IMG/VR virus record: IMGVR_UViG_3300022680_000054
Coordinates: 1-52,367 of that record
DNA length: 52,367 nt
Origin: a virus
Strand: one strand, 5' to 3'
Position numbers and translations under genes: made by a program. Positions 7,643 to 15,804 of the stretch are shown here, one piece after another. Each line of letters begins with the position of its first letter. Position 1 is the first letter of the stretch. The notes below the pieces were generated by a model. The model was not told the origin of the DNA. It saw nothing but the letters and a program-made list of their open reading frames with translations, and searched no databases.

Positions 7643-9097
7643 TTAGCTGGTGAGGAACTGCGGCTGGATGTAGCTGTCGCCGCCGTCGAAGTAGCTGCTG
7701 TCGCCCGGAACGGCATTGTGCAGGTCTTCGCGGAAGTAGTACCAAACGTCATCAACGCGGGCACTCAGGAACGGCGCTTCCAGAATGAGCCGCAGCAGCA
7801 TCTGGTAATGATGCTCGAAGCACATCCCGGTATCACGCTCCCCGACCAACCACAGGCCGCCGTTCATGCGTTCCAGCTGCTTACCCAGTTTGCCAGAGTA
7901 TTCCATGCTGTACTGGTTTTCCTGGTTGAAGTACTGGAAGTAGGTCAGCGGCATCCCCTGCCAGGAGACCGGTATCACGTACATATCGGACTTGTAATAC
8001 TGGTTGCCCAGCGTGTCTTGTGGCACGCACTCGTCGGTGATGACCGGATACTGCCGGCCATCCAGCCAGATGTAGCCGCCGGTCAGCATGTCCAGGCGCA
8101 GCCGCTCGATGGTCTCGGCGCTGGTTGACAGCGACGTTTCCAGGGTGGCGGTGCAGAAGGTGGTGAACATCTTGCAGGCCAGGTGCTGGACGAGGTTATA
8201 AAACAATTCCTCGCGCATCACAAAGGCCCACTGCACACCCATCATCCCGGCGCGGCGCGCGCGCTGGTTGAGACTGTACATCACGCCCGTCATCACGTCG
8301 CGCAGGATGCGGCTGTTGGCATCGGTGCCGGTCACCAGCGCATTAAACGATTTGACGATGGGGTCAACCACCGGGCAGGTCGTGCTGCTCAGGCGGTCGG
8401 CGTAACCGGTAGCGATCAGCGTGTCCAGGCCGGACGGCTCGGCAATCCAGCCATGATGTGCGTTGGCGCTGGTCAGGGTGGTATCGCCCTGGATGGTGAC
8501 GTGGCACACATCGCGCTCTGCGCTGACGCCAACCAGGTAAGCCTGGTAACGCAGCGCGGACATGGTATCACTCAGCGTGAATACCATATCGGGGATGAAG
8601 CGGTTGCCGGCATTGACCGGGCTGGCCGCGTTCATGATGGCGCGGGGCACGTCTGCATGGTCGAGGCGCATCCCCACTTCGGCGACGGCCACAAGATCGT
8701 CCTTGATGTAGTATTTGCCCCACTCGAAGTCGATCCCGCACTTCTTGAACGCCCCGACGGGCGGCGGGTCGCCGCACCAGCCGGTGGCGTTGGTGCCGGT
8801 TTCAGTGGTGACACCCGTGTGGATGTCCAGCTTTTCGGTGTTCACCTCCGACGGCACGATGTCCAGCACCTGGGCCAGCGAATAGGGTCGGGTCATGGCC
8901 GACAGCATCTGCGGGCGGACGCCCGGCGCGGCCAGTGGTCCGTAACCGGTGCCCGACTGCGATGGGCCATGCAGCAGGTTGGTGCTCAGCGTGGTACTGG
9001 CCGGCGTGTTCTTCTGACCGAAGGCCAGGCCAGCGTCGATCAGCGCCTGCACCTGTTCGGTAGAGAACTTCTTCTCAGCAATACGTAGATCGGTCAT
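7643..9097 (-). CDS. Major capsid protein (HK97-fold, by position)
   Basis: A 484-residue protein placed directly after the portal and protease/scaffold genes and followed by a strong terminator, the usual place of a highly expressed major capsid gene. It lacks signal or membrane segments. An N-terminal helical region of about 90 residues could be the delta domain or N-arm, and long alternating alpha/beta stretches follow. Several cysteines (WCGDPP, KKCGID, DVCHVT) are conspicuous. No single HK97 signature can be pinned by eye, so the call rests mostly on gene order, length and expression context. Good ribosome-binding site (AAGGA) before ATG 9097. Confidence 0.75.
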   Translation of the reverse strand: MTDLRIAEKKFSTEQVQALIDAGLAFGQKNTPASTTLSTNLLHGPSQSGTGYGPLAAPGVRPQMLSAMTRPYSLAQVLDIVPSEVNTEKLDIHTGVTTETGTNATGWCGDPPPVGAFKKCGIDFEWGKYYIKDDLVAVAEVGMRLDHADVPRAIMNAASPVNAGNRFIPDMVFTLSDTMSALRYQAYLVGVSAERDVCHVTIQGDTTLTSANAHHGWIAEPSGLDTLIATGYADRLSSTTCPVVDPIVKSFNALVTGTDANSRILRDVMTGVMYSLNQRARRAGMMGVQWAFVMREELFYNLVQHLACKMFTTFCTATLETSLSTSAETIERLRLDMLTGGYIWLDGRQYPVITDECVPQDTLGNQYYKSDMYVIPVSWQGMPLTYFQYFNQENQYSMEYSGKLGKQLERMNGGLWLVGERDTGMCFEHHYQMLLRLILEAPFLSARVDDVWYYFREDLHNAVPGDSSYFDGGDSYIQPQFLTS

Positions 9098-9100
9098 TGA

Positions 9101-10459
9101 TTAGCTTCCTTTACCTGGGAGGCCAAAATACGTGGCATGGTCCCCGTTGGCCTTTTCGGCGGCGTCTACAGCCGCGAGCAGGTCAGGAGCCACGTTCTCG
9201 GCATCGGTCTCGGCGGCACGGCTGGCCCGCTTGGACCGGCCCGCCAGTTGTTTTTCCAGCTTTTCGATACGCTGGGCCATCGTGGTGACGGCTTCCGGCA
9301 TCCCGGCCAGCGCCTTCAACGCTTCCACCAGCGCCGTCTGCTGTTCAAGCAGCGCGGCATTGTCTGCGGTCACGTCCTCGTAGGCTTTCATGGCCGTCGT
9401 CGCCAGGGCCTTCAATTCGTCAACCGCTTCGGTGTTGGGTGCAGGCTCGGTCTCGTCTGCCGCGTCATCGCCGGTGTCAGCATCGGCGTCGATGTCCAGC
9501 ACGTCCTGGTAGTCCTCGACGGTTGTCGTGGGGACTTCCATCATAGCGGCCAATACATCTTCAACGATGCCACGCACGTCCACATCAACGTCCTGAGCAT
9601 CCTCTTCTTTAGTGGCAGCTTCCAGCACCTGCCGGGTTGTTTCCTTCGTGCCAATAGTGAGCGCGTCGATCAGGTCTTCTTTCGTGACCGATGGCCCGAT
9701 GGCCTTAAACTGGACACCGCTCTGACCCAGTTCCTGCTGCGCACCGGATAGCGAAGCCCGCAACTTCTTGAAGGCGTCACTTATCCCAGGCAGCGCCTGG
9801 TCTAAAACGTTGTCCCGTTTGTCCTTCTGTTCGTTCGTCATAGTGATGACTCCTGAAAAAGTAAACGGATTCGCTGCAAACTCCAGCGGCAGCGTGGTTG
9901 ATCGTCTTTTGTCTATGGCGTGATAGACACGCCCGTCTTCGGTGTCTTCCACCCGGTCGGGGTCGTAAATGAACAGGTGGGACGCCCCATAGTCGTTTTG
10001 CTTGGCGACGAAATCCCAGATCGCAGTTGTGAAGGCTTGCACCAATGGCAGGCCGCTGGCGCGTTCCTTGTAGACTTCCACCAGGAAGGTGCCCTGCATG
10101 TCAGCCCAGACCAGATCGCCAATGGTCGGCGCTTGCATGTGCCAGAAGTCGAGCTTGTTATCACTCTTGAACGCTTCGCCGTCCCACTGTTTTTCTACCC
10201 AGTCGGTGAGCGCATCCGTGGTGATATACTCATCTTCCCGGTCCTTATAGCCGTTGGTGGTGACCAGCGTCATGTACCGCGCGCCGTCGGCCCCCTGCTT
10301 GACCGTGACGGCTTGGGACGGTTCCTTTTCCAGCGTGATCTGGCGCTTTTTGCGATCTTCAGCATCAGCAACGATCCGGTACTTTATATCGCCCGTATCA
10401 TTCATTATTCCTAATGCCGCCAGCGCAGGATCGCCCCGGTGTATTTTCTTTTCAGCCAT
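9101..10459 (-). CDS. Prohead protease fused to scaffold domain
   Basis: The N-terminal 200 residues fit the S78/U35 prohead protease pattern: LDFWHMQAPTIGD around H107 corresponds to the family's His-containing motif, and YGASHLFIYD around S160 to the catalytic serine motif. From about residue 230 the protein becomes acidic, alanine-rich and helical, with coiled-coil-like repeats (ALLEQQTALVEALKAL, QRIEKLEKQLA), typical of a scaffolding delta domain removed during maturation. The gene overlaps the portal stop by one base (TAATG). The catalytic assignments are by eye. A third acid residue could not be placed. Confidence 0.75.
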   Translation of the reverse strand: MAEKKIHRGDPALAALGIMNDTGDIKYRIVADAEDRKKRQITLEKEPSQAVTVKQGADGARYMTLVTTNGYKDREDEYITTDALTDWVEKQWDGEAFKSDNKLDFWHMQAPTIGDLVWADMQGTFLVEVYKERASGLPLVQAFTTAIWDFVAKQNDYGASHLFIYDPDRVEDTEDGRVYHAIDKRRSTTLPLEFAANPFTFSGVITMTNEQKDKRDNVLDQALPGISDAFKKLRASLSGAQQELGQSGVQFKAIGPSVTKEDLIDALTIGTKETTRQVLEAATKEEDAQDVDVDVRGIVEDVLAAMMEVPTTTVEDYQDVLDIDADADTGDDAADETEPAPNTEAVDELKALATTAMKAYEDVTADNAALLEQQTALVEALKALAGMPEAVTTMAQRIEKLEKQLAGRSKRASRAAETDAENVAPDLLAAVDAAEKANGDHATYFGLPGKGS

Positions 10460-12438
10460 TAGTACCTTCCCCTGGCCCGTTCGCCAGGCACAGGGTCTAA
10501 CTTACAATCGCAGTTAAACCCGTTACAATCCAACTTGCCGCTGCCCGGATACCAGCCCCGCTTGCGCCAGTCGCGCATCCGGTGAATTTGTCCCGCTAAG
10601 CGCTTACAATCAGGGCAGTGAGTTTCCGTCTGTCCCAGTATCCAAATGTGCGGCACGTTCCATGCCGCCGATGCTTTTCCCAGGAGAAAAGCCCCCCTCA
10701 GCGACTTGTTGGCCCACATTTCCGCGTGTACTCTGACCGCCCGCTCTGACATTTCTCCAGAGTACACGCGGGCCGCGAACTTGCTGATAAAGCCGCTTTG
10801 TTCCACCAGGAACTGGCGCAGGGCCTGCTCGTCCCGGTCATCCATGTCGGCGCGATTGACACCGCCTTCTTCCAGGCCGTCCCCGTAGGCGTCCCGCCCG
10901 TAGGTGCGCAGCATTTCGCGCAGCTGCACTCGGAAAGCGGACGGGTTACCGACGCCATCCTGGGCCACCTGGATCGCGTTCTCCAGCATGATGACAAACT
11001 GCGTGCGGGTGGTTGAGAAATCCTTTTCCACCCGTCCCTTGCTCTGCGTGTCGTCAATGCCCGCGCTGTCCGGGGAAGCCGCTTCCCCACTGGCCTCCGG
11101 TGACGGCTGCGGTGTAAAGGGGGGCAGCAGGTTGTCGGTCGGGTCTTCCTTCGGGTCAACGTCATCGAGCCGCACCACCTGGCCATTGTCGTCGGTGATC
11201 ACGTCCTTGATCGGCTCGATCATGTTTGCCAGCAGCTGCCGCTTTTCGTCGTCACTCATCACGGTTGACGGCAGGGTCTGCGTCATGCCGACCCACACCT
11301 GGGCATTGTCGGCCCGCTCCCGGTCCTGCTGTTCATCCCGGTATTTGAACTGGAATTCATAGGCGTCGGGCAGCGTGTCGTTGATCTCCCGCTCCAGCTG
11401 CTGCAAAACGTACCCGAACGCCTTGCCCTGCCCCTTGGCGTGCAGGATTTCCGACTGCGTGTTGGTGCCCATCTTCTGCCCACTCAGCGGCCAGATGTCC
11501 TGCGGATCGATGCCCAGTGCCAGCGCCATCATGGGCACGTCAATCTCAACTGTGTATACCTTAAAATCGAACTTTTCCGGGGCCTGGGTAAAGGCGATGG
11601 GTTGCAGGTCGATGGGCTGATCGACGGCCAGCCCGGATATAAAGACCGTCTTGCCCCACTCCCCCATGTCGTCCCGGTTGATGGTTTCCCGGTAGCGCAG
11701 TAGGGCCGCGTTCCAGGCCCCCTCCGATATGTTGCGCCCCAGCAGGATGCCGGGCTTGGGCTTGTCATCCAGGAAAGCCTCAACGTACCGGCCCATGAGC
11801 ACTTCGCGCTGGATAAGCGCCGCCAGGCGAGACACCGCGCACAGGCCAATCGGGCCGGGCCGCGTTTCGTCGCTGTCCGGCATGTCCAGAAGGCGGAAAA
11901 CGCGCGTGCGGTGCATGACGTGTTTTTTGCCGTCCTGGGACAGATAAATCACCGGGAAATCCGGGTCACCGGTCGGCGTGCAGCGCATGGCGTCCAGGTA
12001 GGCCATGCCCACCGGAGGCCCCGTCATCGCGTTGGCCGGGTTGCCGGGGCCGATAACTTCCATAAACGCGCCGATGTCCTGCCGGAAAAAATCGCGGATA
12101 AATGGCCCCATGCCCATCGCCCAGCCCATGCCGAACTGCATATCCCGCAGGAATTCCTGCCAGCGCTCCACCCCGCCTGTCGCATCGTTGGGCGGCCCCT
12201 GGATTTCCCAGGGTGTCGCCAGTACCCGCTTGATAAAACCGCCGACGGCCCCCTGAAGCATGGTATTGTAGGGGTGCCGCTCCCAACCGCGCAGCGTCTG
12301 TTCCCGCCGGCGACTGCCCCAGCGTGGCAGCAGTTCGTTGCGGTGCGTGGCGAAATATTGAAGCGATGATTGTTTCTCGGCTTCCGGCAGTTTTTGGACG
12401 GTCTGCTTTTGCGCCTGGTCAATTAAGGCGACCATCAT
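10459..12438 (-). CDS. Portal protein with C-terminal MuF-like domain
   Basis: A 659-residue protein between terminase and protease. The first 430 residues fit a SPP1/HK97-type portal in length and composition (long helices, KFDFKVYTVEIDVPMMALAL, frequent DE-rich loops). The last 170 residues contain EQALRQFLVEQSGFISKFA and a cysteine cluster (ETHCPDCKRLAG, CNGFNCDCKL), matching the end of MuF/SPP1 gp7 head-morphogenesis proteins, normally encoded by a separate gene. It probably forms the dodecameric DNA gate and, through the fused domain, contributes to head assembly. AGGAG lies 5 bases before the first of two ATGs. Confidence 0.8.
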   Translation of the reverse strand: MMVALIDQAQKQTVQKLPEAEKQSSLQYFATHRNELLPRWGSRRREQTLRGWERHPYNTMLQGAVGGFIKRVLATPWEIQGPPNDATGGVERWQEFLRDMQFGMGWAMGMGPFIRDFFRQDIGAFMEVIGPGNPANAMTGPPVGMAYLDAMRCTPTGDPDFPVIYLSQDGKKHVMHRTRVFRLLDMPDSDETRPGPIGLCAVSRLAALIQREVLMGRYVEAFLDDKPKPGILLGRNISEGAWNAALLRYRETINRDDMGEWGKTVFISGLAVDQPIDLQPIAFTQAPEKFDFKVYTVEIDVPMMALALGIDPQDIWPLSGQKMGTNTQSEILHAKGQGKAFGYVLQQLEREINDTLPDAYEFQFKYRDEQQDRERADNAQVWVGMTQTLPSTVMSDDEKRQLLANMIEPIKDVITDDNGQVVRLDDVDPKEDPTDNLLPPFTPQPSPEASGEAASPDSAGIDDTQSKGRVEKDFSTTRTQFVIMLENAIQVAQDGVGNPSAFRVQLREMLRTYGRDAYGDGLEEGGVNRADMDDRDEQALRQFLVEQSGFISKFAARVYSGEMSERAVRVHAEMWANKSLRGAFLLGKASAAWNVPHIWILGQTETHCPDCKRLAGQIHRMRDWRKRGWYPGSGKLDCNGFNCDCKLDPVPGERARGRY

Positions 12439-12446
12439 CTAGGCTC

Positions 12447-12779
12447 CTAGTGGACCGTGATTGGCTGAATGATCAGGTGGGCGGCGGCATCGGCTCCAAC
12501 GAAGGAGTAATAACTGGTGCCATGCACCCACGGGAAAATGACCGGCGGGTCTTCCGATTTCAGCAGGAAGGAATTTACGTCTGCCACCGCGCCGTCCATG
12601 CGCCAGTAAATATTGCCGCCCGTGGCCTGCACCAACAGGCCGTTGGGGATGGCCGTAAAGTCCGCAGTATCTACCACATGCTCAGCCGTTCCGATGGTGC
12701 TCTGCACGGCTGTCTCGCCTTTGACCGGGGCAAATTCCGCCACCCAGACGGGCGATGCTTCGCAGGTTTCCAGTCCCAT
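12447..12779 (-). CDS. Small protein between terminase and portal, function unknown
   Basis: A 110-residue, probably beta-rich protein (hydrophobic strands ENTITY-like in pattern: FTAIPNGLLVQATGG, NIYWRMDG, HLIIQPITVH) without membrane segments. AAGGA lies 9 bases upstream of its ATG. Gene position suggests a minor virion component such as a decoration or capsid-associated protein, but nothing in the sequence proves it. The gap to the terminase stop is one base. Confidence 0.6.
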   Translation of the reverse strand: MGLETCEASPVWVAEFAPVKGETAVQSTIGTAEHVVDTADFTAIPNGLLVQATGGNIYWRMDGAVADVNSFLLKSEDPPVIFPWVHGTSYYSFVGADAAAHLIIQPITVH

Positions 12780-12780
12780 A

Positions 12781-14067
12781 TCAATTCGTCCTTAGTCGCT
12801 GAGCCAGGTAGCGCAGGCTATCCGGCCCATGATCGTCTATTTTTAAGGGTGCCGGTTCGCCTCCAGTGGCGACCGTTGATCGTTGGTTGTAGCGATAGCT
12901 CTGCAATTCCCGCACCAGGTTCCGGCAGTCCGGGTGTATCCTCAGTAACCGTACCCCTTGCCCGTCACAGACCAACCGCCGCAGGTTCTTGATGCCCTCG
13001 GCCACCTTGTGCGTGGCCCCCATGTTGTGCAGCCCTTTGCTGCCCAGTGCACCACGTAACATGGCCGCGCTGCTGTCCACATACACCAGATCGGGGCGCG
13101 GGTAGCCATACCCCAGCACTTCCTCGATGGTGTCGGCGTAATCGGCCACGCCGGTCTTGTAATACTCGGCAAACACATCCAGCCCACCGACCGGCGTCAT
13201 CTGTGCCAGCAGCACCACGCGCGGGTGGTAACTGGTATGCCCGATGCCCTGCCCTTCCGCGTAACCGTCATCCATGCCCCAAAATACAGGCCCCTTGTCG
13301 GGATGATAGGCGGCATCAGGTGACACGTTATGCTGTAGCGTGAAGTTGTCATAAATGACCCCTTCCGCCATCACCCATAATCCCTTGACCAGCCGGTCAT
13401 ACTGCACGCCTTCCAGCATTTCCAGCCATGCGATGTACTCCGGCGGGTTATGCGGGTTGTCCAACGCCCCGCTGTAATGCACCGATGCCTTGCCACCCAG
13501 GATCATGCGCTGGTTTATCCAGTGCAGCGGCGCGTCGGGGTTGGTGGTCAGCTGGATTTGCGTCCAGGGTGCCGCTTTGCCGCGCAAACGGGTGATGATC
13601 TCCTGGAAGTCCTGGAATAGAAAATGAGTTGCTTCCTCCATCCAGACGTAATCCAGGCCGCCCTGGATGCCAATCGACCGCACGTGTTCCCGCTGCTGTT
13701 CGTCCTTCATACCGCCCCACATCAGCATTGAGCCATTCTCATACTCAAAGCGGAACTTGGACGACAAAAATCGCACTGTTGGGTCGTTGCCCACCACCAC
13801 CCGCTGCATAAAAAGCACTGTAGAATTGGTCATGCTCTCGCGGGTCTTGCGCAGCATCAGGGCCGTGGCCCCTGCGTACTTTTTGCAGAAGCCGTGGATT
13901 TTCTCAGCGGCCAGCCGGGATTTGCCGCCCCCCGCGCTGCCGGATAGCAGCACGATGGGTGATTTGTCTCGCCAGGCGGGTATTTGCCAGGGTAACGGTT
14001 GGTAAGGTGCTAGGTACTGGGACGGGTAATTATGTGGCTCCGGCCTGTGGCCGTTGCTGCCCGTCAT
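12781..14067 (-). CDS. terL: Terminase large subunit
   Basis: A 428-residue packaging motor. Walker A GSAGGGKS spans residues 43-50, Walker B with catalytic glutamate LDYVWMEEA spans 138-146, and the coupling motif TTNP lies at 174-177. The C-terminal nuclease has the expected acidic residues: WGMDDGY (D266/D267), LVYVDSS (D331) and DDHGPDSLRY (D416). It cuts and pumps the genome into the prohead through the portal. The start overlaps the small subunit by 38 bases and uses the recurring GGGGGACATAGACC leader. No intein or truncation. Confidence 0.95.
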   Translation of the reverse strand: MTGSNGHRPEPHNYPSQYLAPYQPLPWQIPAWRDKSPIVLLSGSAGGGKSRLAAEKIHGFCKKYAGATALMLRKTRESMTNSTVLFMQRVVVGNDPTVRFLSSKFRFEYENGSMLMWGGMKDEQQREHVRSIGIQGGLDYVWMEEATHFLFQDFQEIITRLRGKAAPWTQIQLTTNPDAPLHWINQRMILGGKASVHYSGALDNPHNPPEYIAWLEMLEGVQYDRLVKGLWVMAEGVIYDNFTLQHNVSPDAAYHPDKGPVFWGMDDGYAEGQGIGHTSYHPRVVLLAQMTPVGGLDVFAEYYKTGVADYADTIEEVLGYGYPRPDLVYVDSSAAMLRGALGSKGLHNMGATHKVAEGIKNLRRLVCDGQGVRLLRIHPDCRNLVRELQSYRYNQRSTVATGGEPAPLKIDDHGPDSLRYLAQRLRTN

Positions 14068-14446
14068 GGTCTATGTCCCCCTGCTCGTTGTCTTCTTCGT
14101 CCCAGTCGTCCGGGCTTACCGCGATATAAGTTTTTATCGGCTGTCCGGCACTGGTCAGATCGATCTCTTTGGGCGGCGGCCCGTCAATATGCTGATAGAT
14201 GAACTTAGCGGCTGCCAACCAATCATCGCTATCCTTGGCAGTTATTACTGTGCCATCGGGAAACTTGGCGCTCCCGTTGATCACAAACTCCCACATCAGC
14301 CGGGCCAGGATGCGCTTGCTATTGCGCCTCTTACCATCCACATCGGCCAGCGTCTTACTGCCAGCCTTCGCCAGTAGATCAGTTAATGCCCGATTTTTCG
14401 GGGGTCTTCCTTTTGGGTTTCCGCTTTGTCCCGGCTTCCAGGGCAT
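14030..14446 (-). CDS. terS: Probable small terminase subunit (DUF5681-like)
   Basis: From ATG 14446 (AGGA upstream) the protein is 138 residues and begins MPWKPGQSGNPKGRPPK, the hallmark of DUF5681, a family frequently found immediately before large terminase genes. A central helical part (LLAKAGSKTL, ILARLMWEFV) could form the DNA-binding and oligomer core, and the C-terminus is strongly acidic. It would recognise the packaging site and load the large subunit. No specific pac or cos site can be identified in the window. Confidence 0.75.
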   Translation of the reverse strand: MPWKPGQSGNPKGRPPKNRALTDLLAKAGSKTLADVDGKRRNSKRILARLMWEFVINGSAKFPDGTVITAKDSDDWLAAAKFIYQHIDGPPPKEIDLTSAGQPIKTYIAVSPDDWDEEDNEQGDIDHDGQQRPQAGAT

Positions 14447-14661
14447 TATTGATCCTGATTGTTTAACAATTATCCATCCCATAGAACGCAAAAAGCGGAC
14501 AGTCCACCGCTTGACCCCCCGCGCGTCAGGGTCTTACGGTATTCCGCCCGCAGAAAAGCACTATAAGCCAGCGCAGACGCCCCTGCACTTGCTTGGATGT
14601 GCCATACTACGTTGGAAGCACTCGCACCGAGTCGCCAGTGTAAGCGCGTTCCTTATAGGTT

Positions 14662-14691
14662 ATAATACATTGATATATAGATATTTGTCAA
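14662..14691 (-). promoter_or_regulatory. Leftward promoter of the terminase/head operon
   Basis: TTGACA (14686-14691) and TATTAT (14662-14667) on the minus strand are separated by 18 bases. About 210 bases of untranslated leader follow before terS at 14446. I see no further structure worth naming in the leader except a short perfect hairpin, ACTCG/CGAGT, around 14620. Confidence 0.8.
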
Positions 14692-14703
14692 TAGGCAATT
14701 TGT

Positions 14704-14730
14704 GATAAGTTGATTATATCCCAAGTTATC
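14704..14730. promoter_or_regulatory. Imperfect inverted repeat, candidate operator of the head operon
   Basis: GATAAGTTG (14704-14712) and CAAGTTATC (14722-14730) are inverted copies with one mismatch and a 9-base spacer, placed just upstream of the -35 of the terminase promoter. The position suits an activator or repressor site for late gene control. The binding protein is unknown; the regulator at 14798-15607 is the nearest candidate. Confidence 0.45.
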
Positions 14731-14754
14731 GCATAGGGGGGTGGGATATGGGGG

Positions 14755-14784
14755 AAAAGAAAAACCCCCGGTGGTGGCCGGGAG
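14755..14784 (-). terminator. Rho-independent terminator after the regulator gene
   Basis: Minus-strand CTCCCGG (14778-14784) pairs with CCGGGGG (14765-14771) around CCACCA and is followed by a T-rich run (14755-14764). It closes the transcript of the gene at 14798-15607. Confidence 0.75.
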
Positions 14785-14797
14785 TGTGTGTTGTTGC

Positions 14798-15607
14798 CTA
14801 AAATTCAAACTGATTAACTTCGTCCCAATTCACTAGACGGTAGTTACCAATTTTGTGGCTTGCAATTTTTGCATATCCCCTCTTGATATGGGATGCTCTA
14901 TTACTTATCTTCCGAGCAAAACTGCGAATGACCTCATAATCTCCATCGGCTCCCTGCTCTGTCGCCATTCGCTGCGCTGCCCTGTCTATAGATATCCAAC
15001 GTGAAAACACAGTCGGATCGGCACGATAAAGAGCATTGCCATTGATACGGGTATGTACCTCTTTAACGTTTATGCAGGTTGCTGTTCCGATCTGTTCTGT
15101 TGTGAGATTGTACCGCGAAACCAACGACATTAAATTTTCTCGACTCATCTGCAACTTCTTCTGCGCAACAGTGTATGAGTGCCAATCTTCAATCTCTGTT
15201 ATTGGTACAGCGCGCGAAGGAAAGCTATCACGTCGGTTTTCGGCGGAATTATCTTTAGTGCCTCCGTTCACCCGAACCCTTTTTTTCTCTTTCAGGTATC
15301 TATCCAAATCCGCAGTGCTTACGTGGGGTCTTCCACCTATTGAATATTCTTCCAACTGCCCATCTTTCACCCAATTGTAAATACTTTGACGTGAATATCC
15401 TGAGTATTCCGCCGCCTGTCGGCGCGTAAGAAGATCATCGGGGGGGCGCGTTTTTTGACCTAAAACAATAGGAGGTTTAGCCTTATTGACCTCGCCGTCT
15501 TCGCGTGCTACGCTTGTATTCGATTGAAGTTGTTTCTTGATAAATTGCCTTAGTTGAACTTCAGTCAGTATATCAAGAAGATCGTTCAAGTCTTTGTTGC
15601 TTGACAT
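14798..15607 (-). CDS. DNA-binding regulator with MerR/excisionase-type helix-turn-helix
   Basis: A 269-residue protein. Residues 59-110 form an HTH_17/excisionase-type domain: LLTRRQAAEYSGYSRQSIYNWVKDG, then EEYSIGGRPHVSTADLDRYL, the wing. The C-terminal 130 residues are helical (SYTVAQKKLQMSRENLMSLVSRYN, SRWISIDRAAQRM) and may be a second DNA-binding or oligomer domain. It has its own promoter, leader hairpin and terminator, so it is an independently controlled regulator located between early and late genes. Late-gene activator is a plausible role (inference). AT-rich. Confidence 0.75.
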   Translation of the reverse strand: MSSNKDLNDLLDILTEVQLRQFIKKQLQSNTSVAREDGEVNKAKPPIVLGQKTRPPDDLLTRRQAAEYSGYSRQSIYNWVKDGQLEEYSIGGRPHVSTADLDRYLKEKKRVRVNGGTKDNSAENRRDSFPSRAVPITEIEDWHSYTVAQKKLQMSRENLMSLVSRYNLTTEQIGTATCINVKEVHTRINGNALYRADPTVFSRWISIDRAAQRMATEQGADGDYEVIRSFARKISNRASHIKRGYAKIASHKIGNYRLVNWDEVNQFEF

Positions 15608-15628
15608 GATTTAGCCTCCATGTCGCTA

Positions 15629-15663
15629 GTAGGGGCCTGATCTTAGAGAGAGTAGGCCCCTAC
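15629..15663 (-). promoter_or_regulatory. Perfect 10-bp inverted repeat in the regulator leader
   Basis: GTAGGGGCCT (15629-15638) and AGGCCCCTAC (15654-15663) are exact inverted copies around a 15-base loop, lying between promoter and start codon of the regulator gene. It can be an RNA stem-loop in the leader or an operator. No T-tract follows, so it is not a classical terminator. Confidence 0.6.
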
Positions 15664-15679
15664 GCCATTGAATATATAT

Positions 15680-15708
15680 AGCCTATCATTTTTTACCCTG
15701 CTAATCAA
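15680..15708 (-). promoter_or_regulatory. Promoter of the regulator gene
   Basis: TTGATT (15703-15708) and TAGGCT (15680-15685) on the minus strand with 17 bases between; an AT-rich TATATATATT stretch follows. Flanked upstream by a perfect palindrome and downstream by a stem-loop. Confidence 0.6.
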
Positions 15709-15718
15709 CCACTAAAAT

Positions 15719-15732
15719 ATGTGCTAGCACAT
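15719..15732. promoter_or_regulatory. 14-bp perfect palindrome, candidate operator
   Basis: ATGTGCTAGCACAT is a perfect palindrome 10 bases upstream of the -35 of the regulator promoter. Even-symmetry sites of this length are typical for dimeric helix-turn-helix proteins. Confidence 0.55.
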
Positions 15733-15745
15733 GCTTAAAGCAAAC

Positions 15746-15773
15746 AAGCCCTGTCAGCTAAATGTCAGGGCTT
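15746..15773 (-). terminator. Terminator hairpin after the T5orf172 gene
   Basis: AAGCCCTG and CAGGGCTT (15746-15753 and 15766-15773) pair around a 12-base loop. The minus-strand read continues GTTTGCTTT, and the plus-strand read continues TTTT, so it may work in both directions. Confidence 0.65.
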
Positions 15774-15804
15774 TTGGGGTTACAGTTTGGTTAGAATGTG
15801 GGGG

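Noticed and set aside
8183-9088. Long plus-strand frames opposite capsid, portal and other large genes
   Set aside because: They arise from GC-rich codon bias on the antisense strand, with histidine/glycine/arginine-rich translations and no ribosome-binding sites.
14580-14640. tracrRNA-like hairpin (GCACCGAGTCG)
   Set aside because: A short match to the end of a Cas9 tracrRNA is coincidental; no Cas gene or repeat array is present.
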